Part shown: positions 35,886 through 46,855 of the stretch, piece by piece | How the letters are laid out: each line of letters opens with the position of its first letter | How positions within the stretch are numbered: position 1 is the stretch's first letter | Assembly: GCF_039749495.1 (NCBI RefSeq) | Contig: NZ_JBDLLU010000013.1 | Span: 1-64,000, forward strand | Direction: 5' to 3' | From: Dehalogenimonas sp. THU2 | GTDB lineage: Bacteria; Chloroflexota; Dehalococcoidia; Dehalococcoidales; Dehalococcoidaceae | Length of the DNA stretch: 64,000 nucleotides | Made by a program: the position numbers and the translations under genes | The notes under the pieces: generated by a model | Seen by the model: only the letters and a program-made list of their open reading frames with translations | Databases searched by the model: none | Told to the model about the DNA's origin: nothing

Positions 35886-38177
35886 ACTTGTCGCCGCAGC
35901 GACGGCCACTTGTCCCAGTGAGATTCCGCCATCGTTGGTCGGTACTTCCCGATGGGCATAGACCTTGAAACCGGAGTTCGACAAACGTTCGATGGTCTGC
36001 CGTAGCAGCCGCCGGTTCATGAAGCAACCCCCGGAAAGTGCGACGGAGTTCAACCCCTTGTCATCCTTTAAACTGTGGCACACCTGGTCGATTATGTCAA
36101 CAACCGCGTTGTGGAACCGGGCGGCGATTTCGGCCGTCGCGACTCCATTCTCGATATCATCGAAAATGCTTTCGAACAATCTTTTAAGCCGGATGATCCT
36201 GACGGCATTCTCGACGATTATGTCAAAGGGGTATGTGTCCAGGGTGTCGACTCCCTCCGCTGCCATCTCCAGTTCGACCGCCGCCTGGGCGTCGTACTGA
36301 ATCTCCGTCCGGATACCGAGTATCGCGGCTACTGCGTCGAATAATCTGCCAGCGCTTGAGGTCTCCGGCGTATTGAGCCCACGGTCAACCTGTTGTTTGA
36401 TAAGATCGATCTCCGACCCTTCGACACCCCTTAGACAGGCCGTCGCCTTTGTCAATCCATTTTGACCGAAAAGGCGGTATAAGTAACCGATTGCGGTGCG
36501 GTAAGGTTTCCTGACCGCCGCCTCGCCGCCGGGCAGCGGCAGATACTCCAGATGAGCGGCACGCTGATACCCCGCCAGATCGGCAATCAGGAATTCACCG
36601 CCCCATATCTTACCGTCGTCGCCGTAACCCGTGCCGTCAAACGCCACCCCGATGACCTTGCCATCAGCAGCGTTTTCCGCAAGACAAGAAGCGATGTGGG
36701 CATGATGATGCTGGACCTTTATCAACGGCAACTCACGCCTCGACGCCTCAACTTCGGCCCACTTGCTGGCGGCATAATCCGGGTGCAGATCGCAAGCGAT
36801 AGCCTCTGGGGTGATGCGGAACATCTTTTCGTACAGCCGCAGCGTGTTCTCGAAATGCTCGACCGTTTCCAGGTTCTCCATGTCACCAATGTGTTGGGAA
36901 ATGAAGGCATTGTCATCCCGGGTCAGGCAGAAGGTGTTCTTCTCCTGGGCTCCGACGCCAAGCAGTTGCGGTATATCGGATGGCAGTCGAATCGGATACG
37001 GAGCAAAGCCTCGCGCTCGGCGAAGCATTCTCTTGGATCCAGCCTCGTGTATGACCACTGAATCATCGTACCGAGAGAATATCTCACGGTTATGTAGAAT
37101 GAAATAATCAGCGATGCCGTCCAGCCTGGACAGCGCCTCCGCATTACCGGCTGCAATAGGTTCTTCGGCCAGATTGCCGGAGGTCATTATCAGGGGACGA
37201 TCGATCCCCGCCATCATCAGGTGGTGTAACGGGGTGTAAGGCAACATGACGCCGAGATATTTCAGGCCGGGAGCGACGGAGACTGCGATATCGGTGTTTT
37301 CCTTGAATCTTATCAAGACAATGGGCGCCGCAGCTGAGGTTAACAAGGTCTTTTCTTCGTCGGTGACCGAGCATCTGGCTTCAACAGCGGCCATATCCGG
37401 GAGCATCACGGCGAAGGGCTTGGCGGGCCGCTGTTTGCGCCGCCGCAGTTCTTCGACGGTCGATTGGTTCTTGGCGTCACAGGCCAGAAGAAAGCCTCCG
37501 AGACCGCGGATGGCGAGGATCTTTCCGTCCTTTATCAATCGGGTAGCATCAGCGACAACATCGGCCGATTCGATATTCTGACCGGATGCATCGGTCAGGC
37601 GAAGTTTCGGGCCGCAGACCGGGCAGGCGTTGGGTTGGGCGTGGAAGCGCCGGTCGAGCGGGTTTTCATACTCTTTCCGGCAGGCGGCACACATCGGGAA
37701 GACCTTCATGGTGGTCAGCGGCCGGTCATAGGGGATATCTTCGATGATGGTGAAGCGGGGGCCGCAATTGGTGCAGTTGGTGAAAGGGTAACGGTAACGC
37801 CTATTCGCGGGGTCGAAGATCTCAACGCGGCAATCGGCGCAGGTGGCCAGATCGGGGGATATCATCTGGTATTTTCCGGCCTCGGCGACGCTCTCCCTGA
37901 TCTCGAAGTCATGATAGCCGGCCGGTGGCAATGCACTTGACATAACTCCGGTGATATGGGACTGGGGCGGCGCTTCGCTTTCCAGTTCGGTGAGGAAAGC
38001 TTTCAGTTCTTCCGCCACGCCCTCTACTTCGATGCGCACTTCACCGGAGGTATTGGTCACCCAGCCGGTAAGCCTGTGTTTATGAGCCAGTTGATAGACG
38101 AAAGGCCGGAAACCGACCCCTTGGACAATGCCTTTGACAGAGACGGCCAGCCGTTCCGCCGCCCGCACCCCGCTCAT
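35853..38177 (-). CDS. hypF: Carbamoyltransferase HypF
   Basis: The 774-aa product makes the thiocarboxamide on HypE from carbamoyl phosphate. In order: an acylphosphatase domain (VKGIVQGVGFRPFVYQLA), two zinc-finger pairs (CADC, CTNC, CAAC, CPVC), a YrdC-like domain, and a Kae1-like domain with VAFDGTGYGDDGKIWGGEF and LSGGCFMNRRL. I use ATG 38177 (MSGVRAAER), just past the hypB stop; a GTG at 38195 would extend it by six residues. The C-terminus is extended by an AT-rich repeat. Confidence 0.96.
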   Translation of the reverse strand: MSGVRAAERLAVSVKGIVQGVGFRPFVYQLAHKHRLTGWVTNTSGEVRIEVEGVAEELKAFLTELESEAPPQSHITGVMSSALPPAGYHDFEIRESVAEAGKYQMISPDLATCADCRVEIFDPANRRYRYPFTNCTNCGPRFTIIEDIPYDRPLTTMKVFPMCAACRKEYENPLDRRFHAQPNACPVCGPKLRLTDASGQNIESADVVADATRLIKDGKILAIRGLGGFLLACDAKNQSTVEELRRRKQRPAKPFAVMLPDMAAVEARCSVTDEEKTLLTSAAAPIVLIRFKENTDIAVSVAPGLKYLGVMLPYTPLHHLMMAGIDRPLIMTSGNLAEEPIAAGNAEALSRLDGIADYFILHNREIFSRYDDSVVIHEAGSKRMLRRARGFAPYPIRLPSDIPQLLGVGAQEKNTFCLTRDDNAFISQHIGDMENLETVEHFENTLRLYEKMFRITPEAIACDLHPDYAASKWAEVEASRRELPLIKVQHHHAHIASCLAENAADGKVIGVAFDGTGYGDDGKIWGGEFLIADLAGYQRAAHLEYLPLPGGEAAVRKPYRTAIGYLYRLFGQNGLTKATACLRGVEGSEIDLIKQQVDRGLNTPETSSAGRLFDAVAAILGIRTEIQYDAQAAVELEMAAEGVDTLDTYPFDIIVENAVRIIRLKRLFESIFDDIENGVATAEIAARFHNAVVDIIDQVCHSLKDDKGLNSVALSGGCFMNRRLLRQTIERLSNSGFKVYAHREVPTNDGGISLGQVAVAAATSTKHEALSTNI

Positions 38178-38179
38178 GC

Positions 38180-38836
38180 CTACTTCCCCTGCCACGGCAC
38201 CTGGGCCCGGAGCCAGTCCGCCCAGCCGGAGAACCCTTCGCCGGTTTTAGCGGACAGGGGCAGGAACAGCACGCCGGGGTTCAAACCGGTCACCGCTCTT
38301 TTGAAATTTTCAAGGTTGAAATCAAAATAGGGCAAAATATCTATCTTGCTGATAATGATGACATCGGCGCTGGCAAACATGCCGGGGTATTTGTAGGGTT
38401 TGTCGTCGCCCTCCGGCACGCTCAGGATGACCACCCGTTTATGCTCTCCCAGTTTGAACTCCGAGGGGCAGACCAGGTTGCCGACATTTTCGATGAGCAC
38501 GATGTCCAGGGCGTCGAGCGGCAGGTTGTCCAGCCCGGCGCTGATCTGATTGGCGTCCAGGTGGCAGCCGCCGCCGGTGTTGATCTGCACCACCGGGGTG
38601 TTCTTCTGCGCGACCTTCTCGGCATCCACTGAAGAGGCCAGGTCGCCTTCGATCACACCGATCCGGGCATCATGTCCAAGGCTGTCAATGGTGCTGAGGA
38701 TAAAAGTCGTCTTGCCGGATCCGGGGGAGGCCATGATATTGATCCCGATTATCCCGTGAGCATCCAAACGCGCCTGATTAGCCTCGGCGGTGGCGGTGTT
38801 GGCCGCCATGATGTCTTTAAGAACCTTTATCTGCAT
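38180..38836 (-). CDS. hypB: Hydrogenase nickel incorporation GTPase HypB
   Basis: The 218-aa product is the GTPase that drives nickel insertion. The P-loop MASPGSGKTTFIL lies at about 35-47; GVIEGDLASSVDAEK and the metal-binding NTGGGCHLDA follow, and the base-recognition region contains SKID. The His-rich nickel-storage N-terminus of some HypBs is absent. It overlaps hypA by 20 bp. Confidence 0.96.
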   Translation of the reverse strand: MQIKVLKDIMAANTATAEANQARLDAHGIIGINIMASPGSGKTTFILSTIDSLGHDARIGVIEGDLASSVDAEKVAQKNTPVVQINTGGGCHLDANQISAGLDNLPLDALDIVLIENVGNLVCPSEFKLGEHKRVVILSVPEGDDKPYKYPGMFASADVIIISKIDILPYFDFNLENFKRAVTGLNPGVLFLPLSAKTGEGFSGWADWLRAQVPWQGK

Positions 38837-39176
38837 CGTCCACCTCGATAGAGTCGATGTAAAACTCCTTACCGGTCATCACCTCAGCCTGCCACTCATC
38901 GCACTTGGGGCAGACCCACTCTTCCGGGGCGGGACTGAACTCTTCTGCGCAGGCACGGCACTTCATTTTGACCGGAACCCGTTTGAAAACAAGGGTCGCT
39001 CCCTCAGCGGCGGTGTCCTTGGTCAGGAAATCGAAATAAAACTGGATGCTGTCATCCACCAGACCGGAGAGATCGCCGATTACCAGATTGACGGCATTGA
39101 TCTTTTTAGCACCCGCCTCTGCAGCCTCTTTCAGTACGATATCCAGGAGGCTTTGAGTCACAGCCATTTCATGCAT
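38817..39176 (-). CDS. hypA: Hydrogenase/urease nickel metallochaperone HypA
   Basis: The 119-aa product begins MHE, the nickel-binding N-terminal motif, and has two zinc knuckles (CRACAEEF and CPKCDEW). The length is normal. It is first gene of the hyp group; no hydrogenase structural genes lie in the window, so the client enzymes are encoded elsewhere. Confidence 0.95.
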   Translation of the reverse strand: MHEMAVTQSLLDIVLKEAAEAGAKKINAVNLVIGDLSGLVDDSIQFYFDFLTKDTAAEGATLVFKRVPVKMKCRACAEEFSPAPEEWVCPKCDEWQAEVMTGKEFYIDSIEVDDADKGS

Positions 39177-39293
39177 AAAGTGGAGTCCTAATACTTAAGT
39201 ACAATGAATCAATTATACCCCGAAAGTCACGTTTGGGCAATCGCCCGAACGTGATCCGGTCTGTCACCGGGTGCCAGCCTGATCGACTGGAAA

Positions 39294-39325
39294 GAAGAGA
39301 GCCGCCTTTTCAGGCGGCTCTCTTC
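39294..39325 (-). terminator. Terminator of groES-groEL
   Basis: A 13-bp stem (GAAGAGAGCCGCC) with a 6-nt loop, about 28 bp past the groEL stop. The downstream T content is modest. Confidence 0.75.
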
Positions 39326-39352
39326 CGAAAGGGATCAGAATGTCAGGTTGTC

Positions 39353-40963
<1,611 letters not shown>

Positions 40964-40987
40964 TTAACTCCTTTTTCCGTTTTGTTT

Positions 40988-41281
40988 TTAGTAGATTTTC
41001 TTGGCTAGGATCTGGTTCTCCGGCATGATGACCATGTCGATGCCGTCGACTTTGATCTCAGTGCCGCCGAACTTGGGGTAGATGACGAAATCGCCGACCT
41101 TGACGTCCATGGTTTCGCGGGCGTTGTCCTTGCCCATGCGGCCGGGACCGACGGCGACCACTTCACCCTCTTGCCCTTTTTCCTGAGCGGTGTCGGGGAT
41201 GATGATGCCGCTGCGCATCTCTTCTTTTTTCCCCGGCTTGACGATGACGAAGTTCTGCAGGGGTTGTACGTTTACTGCCAT
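40988..41281 (-). CDS. groES: Co-chaperonin GroES
   Basis: The 97-aa product begins VQPLQNFVIVKPGKKEEMRSGIIIPDTA, the GroES mobile loop region, and ends with DMVIMPENQILA. Its length is standard. It is preceded by a CIRCE-like operator and starts the groES-groEL unit. Confidence 0.97.
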   Translation of the reverse strand: MAVNVQPLQNFVIVKPGKKEEMRSGIIIPDTAQEKGQEGEVVAVGPGRMGKDNARETMDVKVGDFVIYPKFGGTEIKVDGIDMVIMPENQILAKKIY

Positions 41282-41318
41282 GAATACCTCCTTGACCTAT
41301 TCCAATTTTTTCAATATT

Positions 41319-41345
41319 TTAGCAGTCTCGGCAGGAGACTGCTAA
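41319..41345 (-). promoter_or_regulatory. CIRCE-like HrcA operator upstream of groES
   Basis: TTAGCAGTC, 9 bases, GACTGCTAA. The canonical CIRCE is TTAGCACTC-N9-GAGTGCTAA, so each arm differs at one base while symmetry is kept. The arms extend to 11 bp. HrcA is not encoded in the window. Confidence 0.8.
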
Positions 41346-41549
41346 CCTTGCTAATAATAACCCAGCACACCGGCTTACCGCAAATTAATCCTCATCCATT
41401 CTCACCCATAGATAACCGATCTCCAAATCGATTTTCGACTTATGTCGAAACATTTTCGCCCTGTTTTCTCTTCTATAGTAATCATTTCTAAGTATTTTAA
41501 CATATTTGTTACCAGTTACGCCTGAATGAAGCCGCGGCTGCATCTCTGT

Positions 41550-41555
41550 TATAAT
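41550..41555 (+). promoter_or_regulatory. Extended -10 promoter of tsaD, near-leaderless
   Basis: TGT-TATAAT ends 6 bases before the tsaD ATG, so transcription would start at or next to the start codon. Confidence 0.6.
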
Positions 41556-41561
41556 CACTCC

Positions 41562-42548
41562 ATGCTTGTGCTCGGTATAGAAAGCTCCTGCGATGAGACC
41601 GCTGCCGCCGTCGTGCGCGACGGTGTCAAGATACTTTCGAACCAGATCGCCTCCCAGGTGGACATCCACGCTCGTTACGGGGGAGTGGTGCCGGAGGTGG
41701 CTTCGCGGCAGCATCTGCTGTCCTCCGTGCCGGTACTGGAAAAGTGCCTCGCCGATGCCTCGCTCGAACTTGACGATATCGATGCCATAGCGGTAACCTC
41801 CGGGCCGGGCCTGGCCGGGTCTCTCCTGGTTGGCGTCAATTTCGCCAAGGCGCTGGCCATGGCCACGGGAAAGCCCCTGATCGGCGTCAACCACCTGGAG
41901 GGTCATATCTACGCCAACTGGCTCGCCGGGGAGCTGCCGCAATTCCCGGTCATGGCCCTCATCGTCTCCGGCGGGCACACCGACCTGGTATATATGAAAG
42001 GCCATGCGGATTACCAGATCATCGGCCGTACCCGCGACGACGCCGCCGGAGAAGCCTTCGATAAGGCGGCACGCCTGCTGAACCTCGGCTACCCCGGCGG
42101 TCCGGCGGTGGACAAAGCCGCCCGGTTGGGCAAACCGGGATTGAAACTGCCCCGCGCCGTCATCCGCGGCAGCCACGATTTCAGCTTCAGCGGCTTGAAA
42201 ACAGCCCTGTACCGTCTTGTCGAGACTGGACAGGTCACCTCCCCCAACGACGCCGCCGCCAGTTTCCAGGAGGCAGTGGTGAAGGTGTTGGTAAGTAAGA
42301 CCATCGCCGCCGCGGACGAATACGGCGTCAACCAGATACTTCTGGCCGGAGGTGTGGCCGCCAACTCCCGCCTGCGTGAACGCATGCGCGAGGAATCACC
42401 GATACCGGTACTCATTCCCCCTTTACCCCTCTGTACCGACAACGCCGCCGTCATCGCCAGCTGCGGCTATTTCCACCTGATCCGCGGCGAGCGTTCCGGT
42501 TTAGACCTGAACGTCTATCCCAGCATGCCTTTCGTCTCCACCGCCTGA
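41562..42548 (+). CDS. tsaD: tRNA threonylcarbamoyladenosine biosynthesis protein TsaD
   Basis: The 328-aa product (read from [16 protein letters not shown] 41562) transfers threonylcarbamoyl to A37 of ANN-decoding tRNAs. The ASKHA fold motifs are GIESSCDET, the Fe-binding HxxxH in [10 protein letters not shown] (about 108) and [19 protein letters not shown] near 270 is also diagnostic. It is divergent from groES and probably leaderless. Confidence 0.96.
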   Translation: MLVLGIESSCDETAAAVVRDGVKILSNQIASQVDIHARYGGVVPEVASRQHLLSSVPVLEKCLADASLELDDIDAIAVTSGPGLAGSLLVGVNFAKALAMATGKPLIGVNHLEGHIYANWLAGELPQFPVMALIVSGGHTDLVYMKGHADYQIIGRTRDDAAGEAFDKAARLLNLGYPGGPAVDKAARLGKPGLKLPRAVIRGSHDFSFSGLKTALYRLVETGQVTSPNDAAASFQEAVVKVLVSKTIAAADEYGVNQILLAGGVAANSRLRERMREESPIPVLIPPLPLCTDNAAVIASCGYFHLIRGERSGLDLNVYPSMPFVSTA

Positions 42549-42617
42549 TTGTTCACCCCCAATCGTAATTTTGTCCACCGCCCTAAACACGGTACAATCA
42601 TGCCGAGAGGATTATTA

Positions 42618-43904
42618 ATGTACCGTAAAACCACACTGCCCAACGGGCTCAGGCTGCTCAGCCAGGAAATGCCCCACACCCATTCGGTTTCCATCTGCAT
42701 CTTTGTCGGCACCGGGTCGCGCTATGAACCGGAGCGCATTGGGGGCGTTTCCCACTTCATCGAGCACCTGCTTTTCCGCGGGACCGAACGCCGCCCCACC
42801 TCGCGTGATATATCCGAGTCCATCGAGGGCATCGGCGGCATCCTGAACGGCGGCACCGACCGGGAGACCACCGTTTATTGGGCCAAGGCCGCCAGCTATC
42901 ACTTCCTGTCCACACTGGACACGCTGTGCGACATGCTGCTGAACTCCAAATTCGATCCGGCCGACATCGAGAAGGAACGGCAGGTTATCGTGGAGGAGAT
43001 CCATATGACCGAGGATCAGCCGGACCAGAAGGCCTGCCAGCTTATCGACACCGTGCTGTGGCCGGGGCATCCGCTAGGGCGAGATATCGCCGGCACCGAG
43101 GCCACGGTCAACGCCACCACCCGGGAAGACCTGCTCACCTACATGGCCGAACACTACCGGCCGGACAATACCGTGGTGGCCATCGCCGGCGGCCTGAGTC
43201 ATGAATCGATACTGGAAGCGGTCACCGGCCAACTGGGCGGCTGGAAACCAAGCGCCGTAACGGGCAAGGCTTACAACCCATTCCTGTCGGCCAACGAACA
43301 TCGTATCATCGTCGAACGGCGGGAGATAGAGCAGGACCATTTCCTGCTGGCGCTGCCGGCGCTGTCGGTCAACGATCCCCGCCGTTACGTGGAAAGCCTG
43401 CTGAACGTCATCCTGGGCGAGGGTATGAGTTCCCGGCTCTTCGCCGAGATCCGGGACCGGCTCGGGCTGGCCTACGCCATCCACTCCTACGCCGATTTCC
43501 TTCTGGACACCGGCGCCCTCACCGTGGCCGCCAGCGTGGATCCGGATAACCTGACCCAGGCGGTCGGCGCCGTCTTAAAAGAACTCGAACTGTTGAAATC
43601 CACCCTCAGCCAGCATGAACTGTCCAAGGCCAAGGAATTGTCCAAGGGTCGCATGGCGCTGCGGCTGGAGGATTCCCGCCACGTAGCCAGCTGGCTGGGC
43701 GGGCAGGAGATACTGACCGGGGAGGTGTTGACACCGGATGAGGTTATCCGCCGCATCGACGCCGTCACCCTGGACGACTTGAAGACGATGGCTGAGGAGA
43801 TCGTTCGGACCGACCAACTGCGGATGTCCATAGTCGGCCCCGTCGCCGACGATACGCCCTTCCGGGAGATGCTTCAAACGGAAATACTAAATACTAATAT
43901 CTAA
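42618..43904 (+). CDS. M16-family zinc peptidase
   Basis: The 428-aa product is read from ATG 42618 (MYRKTTLPNGL), which has AGAGG 8 bases upstream. The inverted zinc motif is HFIEHLLFRGT with the third ligand in VIVEEIHMTEDQP; the length fits the single-chain bacterial processing-protease type. The C-terminal RLEDSRHVASWLG region is also usual. The last residues (TEILNTNI) come from an adjoining AT-rich repeat. Confidence 0.93.
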   Translation: MYRKTTLPNGLRLLSQEMPHTHSVSICIFVGTGSRYEPERIGGVSHFIEHLLFRGTERRPTSRDISESIEGIGGILNGGTDRETTVYWAKAASYHFLSTLDTLCDMLLNSKFDPADIEKERQVIVEEIHMTEDQPDQKACQLIDTVLWPGHPLGRDIAGTEATVNATTREDLLTYMAEHYRPDNTVVAIAGGLSHESILEAVTGQLGGWKPSAVTGKAYNPFLSANEHRIIVERREIEQDHFLLALPALSVNDPRRYVESLLNVILGEGMSSRLFAEIRDRLGLAYAIHSYADFLLDTGALTVAASVDPDNLTQAVGAVLKELELLKSTLSQHELSKAKELSKGRMALRLEDSRHVASWLGGQEILTGEVLTPDEVIRRIDAVTLDDLKTMAEEIVRTDQLRMSIVGPVADDTPFREMLQTEILNTNI

Positions 43905-44004
43905 TGTCTAAATAAATTCAAATTACCAAGTCTCAAAACGTTTGGGATCTTTGGTATTTGAATTTTGGTATTATTTAGGATTTGGTGCTTAGATATTAGG
44001 ATTT
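43884..44004. repeat. AT-rich palindromic repeat
   Basis: The left arm has ACTAAATACTAATATCTAATG and the right arm GGTGCTTAGATATTAGGATTT. It supplies the stop codon of the M16 gene and is close in sequence to 35745-35885. Confidence 0.7.
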
Positions 44005-44008
44005 CCCC

Positions 44009-44413
44009 TTAGACAAGTCCCCAATCCCGGTACCCCTGTTGCAGCAGCGACAGGTATTCCGGAGCGGGTTTGCCCTCGTCCGCCTGGTGCGCGGGGACGT
44101 AGGTGAAACACGATAGTGACTCGCCGGACTCGGTGTTCACCATGACGTTCTGCTTGACGTACTGCGCCGGGAAACCCTCGGCGATGTCCAGTCTCTTCAG
44201 AGCGGTGTCGGGAACGTCGTAGACGCCGCCTCTAACATGGGCGCCGCGCATCGGCTTCAGCGACGCCGTGGCGCCGCGAAAGACCCGGGACCAGCCGGTG
44301 AAGACCAGTTGATAATGGGCCAGCGTGGCGGAGACTTTCGGCCGGCACTGTGGACAGCGCTCGGCCATGAGCTTGCGGTTCAGAGAGGCGCCGTAGGCGA
44401 AATATAAAGGCAT
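44009..44413 (-). CDS. Gamma-glutamylcyclotransferase-like protein
   Basis: The 134-aa product opens MPLYFAYGASLNRKLMAERCP (the YGSNL-type substrate loop, here YGASL) and contains VYDVPDTALKRLDIAEGFP with the catalytic-type Glu. This is the GGCT/AIG2-like fold that acts on gamma-glutamyl amines or peptides; the exact substrate is not predictable. It is a single gene. Confidence 0.82.
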   Translation of the reverse strand: MPLYFAYGASLNRKLMAERCPQCRPKVSATLAHYQLVFTGWSRVFRGATASLKPMRGAHVRGGVYDVPDTALKRLDIAEGFPAQYVKQNVMVNTESGESLSCFTYVPAHQADEGKPAPEYLSLLQQGYRDWGLV

Positions 44414-44550
44414 GGCGGTATTATAGCATAATCGGCCGCGGCGGATGGATGTCCAGGCTGTCCATGGTCTGTCTAAGCCTTGACGGACCCGTCCGGCGTT
44501 TGACTTTTAGCTTTGGGCAGATTATATTGGCTTAAATTCCGGGGATAGGG

Positions 44551-45549
44551 GTGGAACGCCGCATGCAGGCGACCGATGAGCCCATAATTATCGACAGCCT
44601 GGGAAGGCTGAACGAATACGGCGCCGACGACCTTTTCATTTGCTGCGCTTCTTTTGAAGACCGCTGCGTCTCCGCGGCGGAGCGGCTGTCCGGCAATTTC
44701 CGCGTGCGTTTTTCCATCATCTTCGTCATCGAGGAACCCAATTACCAGCAGCAGATAGACACCAACCTTTTCAAGCTGCAGGCGATGCTGGCGCGCAAGA
44801 CCTCGGAGGGCGTCTTCGTCATCCGCTGCCAGCGCGACGATCCCCAGGAAGGCATCTCCCAGCTCAAAGGCGTCTGGAAACGATGCCGTCCCAAGGACGA
44901 GGATGAGGCCCATATCACCCTGGACATCAGCGGCTTCTCCAAGGTCTATCTGCTGGGGCTGATGCATTACCTGGTGGCGGAGATCAACATCGGGCTGCCG
45001 CGCATCCTGCACACCACTCAGACCTATGCCCCCAGCCGCCTCACCCAGGGTGTGCACCAGATCACCACCGTGCCCCATTTTTTCGGCTCTATGTCGATGG
45101 ACAAAGAGACTGTGCTGGTCCTGTTCCTGGGCTTCGAGGCGGAGCGCTCGCTCTCGGTCTGGAAGCAGTTCAACCCCACCCGCACCATCTGCCTCATCAC
45201 CGTCCCCCGCGACGGCAACGAGGAATACCTGCGCTACGCCGAAAAGAACAATGATTTCCTGTTGTCCCAACCCAATGTCGAGGTGCGACAGGTGGCCGCC
45301 GATTCCCCGTACCACATCCGGAACACCCTGGAAACCATCTACGAGGAGTTCAAGGGCACCGCCAACCTGATCATCGGCCCCTTCGGCACCAAGCCGCAGA
45401 CCGTGGGCATCTTCGTCTTCTGGCTGGAGCACCCGCGCGTCCAGGTGGTCTACTCTTTCCCGCAGGAATACACCAAGAGCTACCTGAACCGCAAGGCCGG
45501 CCGGACCATCATGCTGCCTTTGACCAACGTTACCCGCGGTTCCGTCTAA
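44551..45549 (+). CDS. Conserved-looking protein of unknown function (332 aa)
   Basis: I do not recognise this family. The start is GTG 44551 (GGGATAGGG just before), with an ATG at 44563 as alternative. The N-terminal half has FICCASFEDRCVSAAERL, FSIIFVIEEPNY and a block LDISGFSKVYLLGLMHYLVAE. The C-terminal half repeats a similar plan: VLVLFLGFEAERSL, TICLITVPRDGNEEYL and LIIGPFGTKPQTVGIFVFWLEHP. Two Rossmann-like halves of alternating strands and helices are suggested, in the general style of ligand-sensing CARF-like domains, but this is speculative. It has no neighbour that gives a role. Confidence 0.75.
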   Translation: MERRMQATDEPIIIDSLGRLNEYGADDLFICCASFEDRCVSAAERLSGNFRVRFSIIFVIEEPNYQQQIDTNLFKLQAMLARKTSEGVFVIRCQRDDPQEGISQLKGVWKRCRPKDEDEAHITLDISGFSKVYLLGLMHYLVAEINIGLPRILHTTQTYAPSRLTQGVHQITTVPHFFGSMSMDKETVLVLFLGFEAERSLSVWKQFNPTRTICLITVPRDGNEEYLRYAEKNNDFLLSQPNVEVRQVAADSPYHIRNTLETIYEEFKGTANLIIGPFGTKPQTVGIFVFWLEHPRVQVVYSFPQEYTKSYLNRKAGRTIMLPLTNVTRGSV

Positions 45550-45594
45550 GGGGTTGAGGGGCGGCGAATGAGGATTCGCAGCTTCGTCCGCGGA

Positions 45595-46080
45595 TCAACG
45601 CGACATTTGAGTGGCGACTAAGGGTTGCTTCAACCATTCGGAGAGTACTTCGTAACCGTGAGCCATGGTCCGGTCGTGGCTGCGGATCAGGAGCGGTTTG
45701 AGCAGCAGTCCCAATATGTTCATGAACCACTCGGTGGTGGCCACATTCCAACTGAACTCGCTCAGCGTCGCGCCGTCACGCTCCTCGACCATCCAGTGAC
45801 CTTCGCCCTGCAGGTCTCCACTGCAAACCAGCGCCAGGCGGCGGCCAGGCTCCACTTCCGTGACTTCCAGCATGAAATCAAGGTCGCCCGGCAAGCTCTT
45901 TACCCTGACAGCTATGCGGCAGCCCGCCTTGAGACCTTCTTCGATGTTCAGGATGTGAAAGCGCCTGATTCCCGGCCAGTGACCGGCGAGTGCCTCGGCG
46001 TTGTAAATGAGCGACCACACCCGGTCCGCCGGGGCGTCGAAACGCCAGCGGGTCAGCAGGTTGTAGGTTAGCTTTTTCAA
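45595..46080 (-). CDS. SRPBCC/START-like lipid-binding domain protein
   Basis: The 161-aa product has the helix-grip plan: RWRFDAPADRVWSLIYNAEALAGHWPG at the start, FMLEVTEVEPGRRLALVCSGDLQGEGHWMVEE in the middle strands, and a long C-terminal helix. It probably binds a hydrophobic ligand. It is a single gene, divergent from marC. Confidence 0.82.
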   Translation of the reverse strand: MKKLTYNLLTRWRFDAPADRVWSLIYNAEALAGHWPGIRRFHILNIEEGLKAGCRIAVRVKSLPGDLDFMLEVTEVEPGRRLALVCSGDLQGEGHWMVEERDGATLSEFSWNVATTEWFMNILGLLLKPLLIRSHDRTMAHGYEVLSEWLKQPLVATQMSR

Positions 46081-46138
46081 GTCTTCACGCCTATAATGAC
46101 TATAGCTTCACACACCGGGAGACGGCGCGCAACTCTTT

Positions 46139-46744
46139 ATGACCGATTATTGGCAGATTTTTCTTCTTTCATTCGTACCTTTGTTTGTCGTCATCGACGC
46201 CATCGGTAACCTGCCCTTCGTTATCGCGCTGACCCAGGATTCCGACCCTGTTGAGCGGCGGCGCATCGTCAAGGTGTCCATGTTCACCGCCGTGATGGTC
46301 GGCCTGATATTCCTGTTTTTAGGCCGGTTCATTCTTGAAGCCATGGATATCTCTGTCGGTGCCTTCGCCATCGCCGGCGGCATCGTACTGCTGGTGCTGG
46401 CCATCCGTTTCATGACCCTCGGCCACATGGTAGAAGTCATCAAGGAAGAAATGATTGCCGTGGTGCCCATCGGTACTCCCCTGGTGGTCGGCCCGGCCAC
46501 CATCACCACGCTGCTGCTGCTGTCCATCCAATTCCCGCTTTATATGGTCCTGATCTCCTTTTTACTCAATATCGCCCTCACCTGGGCCATTTTCCTCTCC
46601 TCTCACTGGTTCATCCGCTACATGGGTCGCGGCGGTTTGCGCGCCGTTTCCAGGGTCTTCAGCCTGCTCCTGGCCGCCATCGCAGTGAACATGATGATCC
46701 GCGGTCTGGAGATCATCGGAGTCATCTCGACACCCCCTGCCTAG
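46139..46744 (+). CDS. MarC-family integral membrane protein
   Basis: The 201-aa product has six transmembrane helices and the family signatures FVVIDAIGNLPF, AFAIAGGIVLLVLA and VPIGTPLVVGPATITTLL. MarC/UPF0056 proteins have no settled substrate. Confidence 0.9.
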   Translation: MTDYWQIFLLSFVPLFVVIDAIGNLPFVIALTQDSDPVERRRIVKVSMFTAVMVGLIFLFLGRFILEAMDISVGAFAIAGGIVLLVLAIRFMTLGHMVEVIKEEMIAVVPIGTPLVVGPATITTLLLLSIQFPLYMVLISFLLNIALTWAIFLSSHWFIRYMGRGGLRAVSRVFSLLLAAIAVNMMIRGLEIIGVISTPPA

Positions 46745-46796
46745 CCCCTTTTGGCGCCACTCGCCGGCCGGATATAAAATAAACCTGCCAAAGCTC

Positions 46797-46825
46797 TTGA
46801 CAATCGCGCCAGCTTGGGCTATCGT
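46797..46825 (+). promoter_or_regulatory. Promoter of the small zinc-ribbon gene
   Basis: TTGACA, a 17-bp spacer and TATCGT, about 30 bp before the ATG at 46856. Confidence 0.7.
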
Positions 46826-46855
46826 ATATTTCAAATTTACGAAGGAGGATTCCTG

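Noticed and set aside
44551-45549. Cas-associated CARF protein
   Set aside because: No cas genes or arrays are in the window, so only a general fold suggestion is kept.
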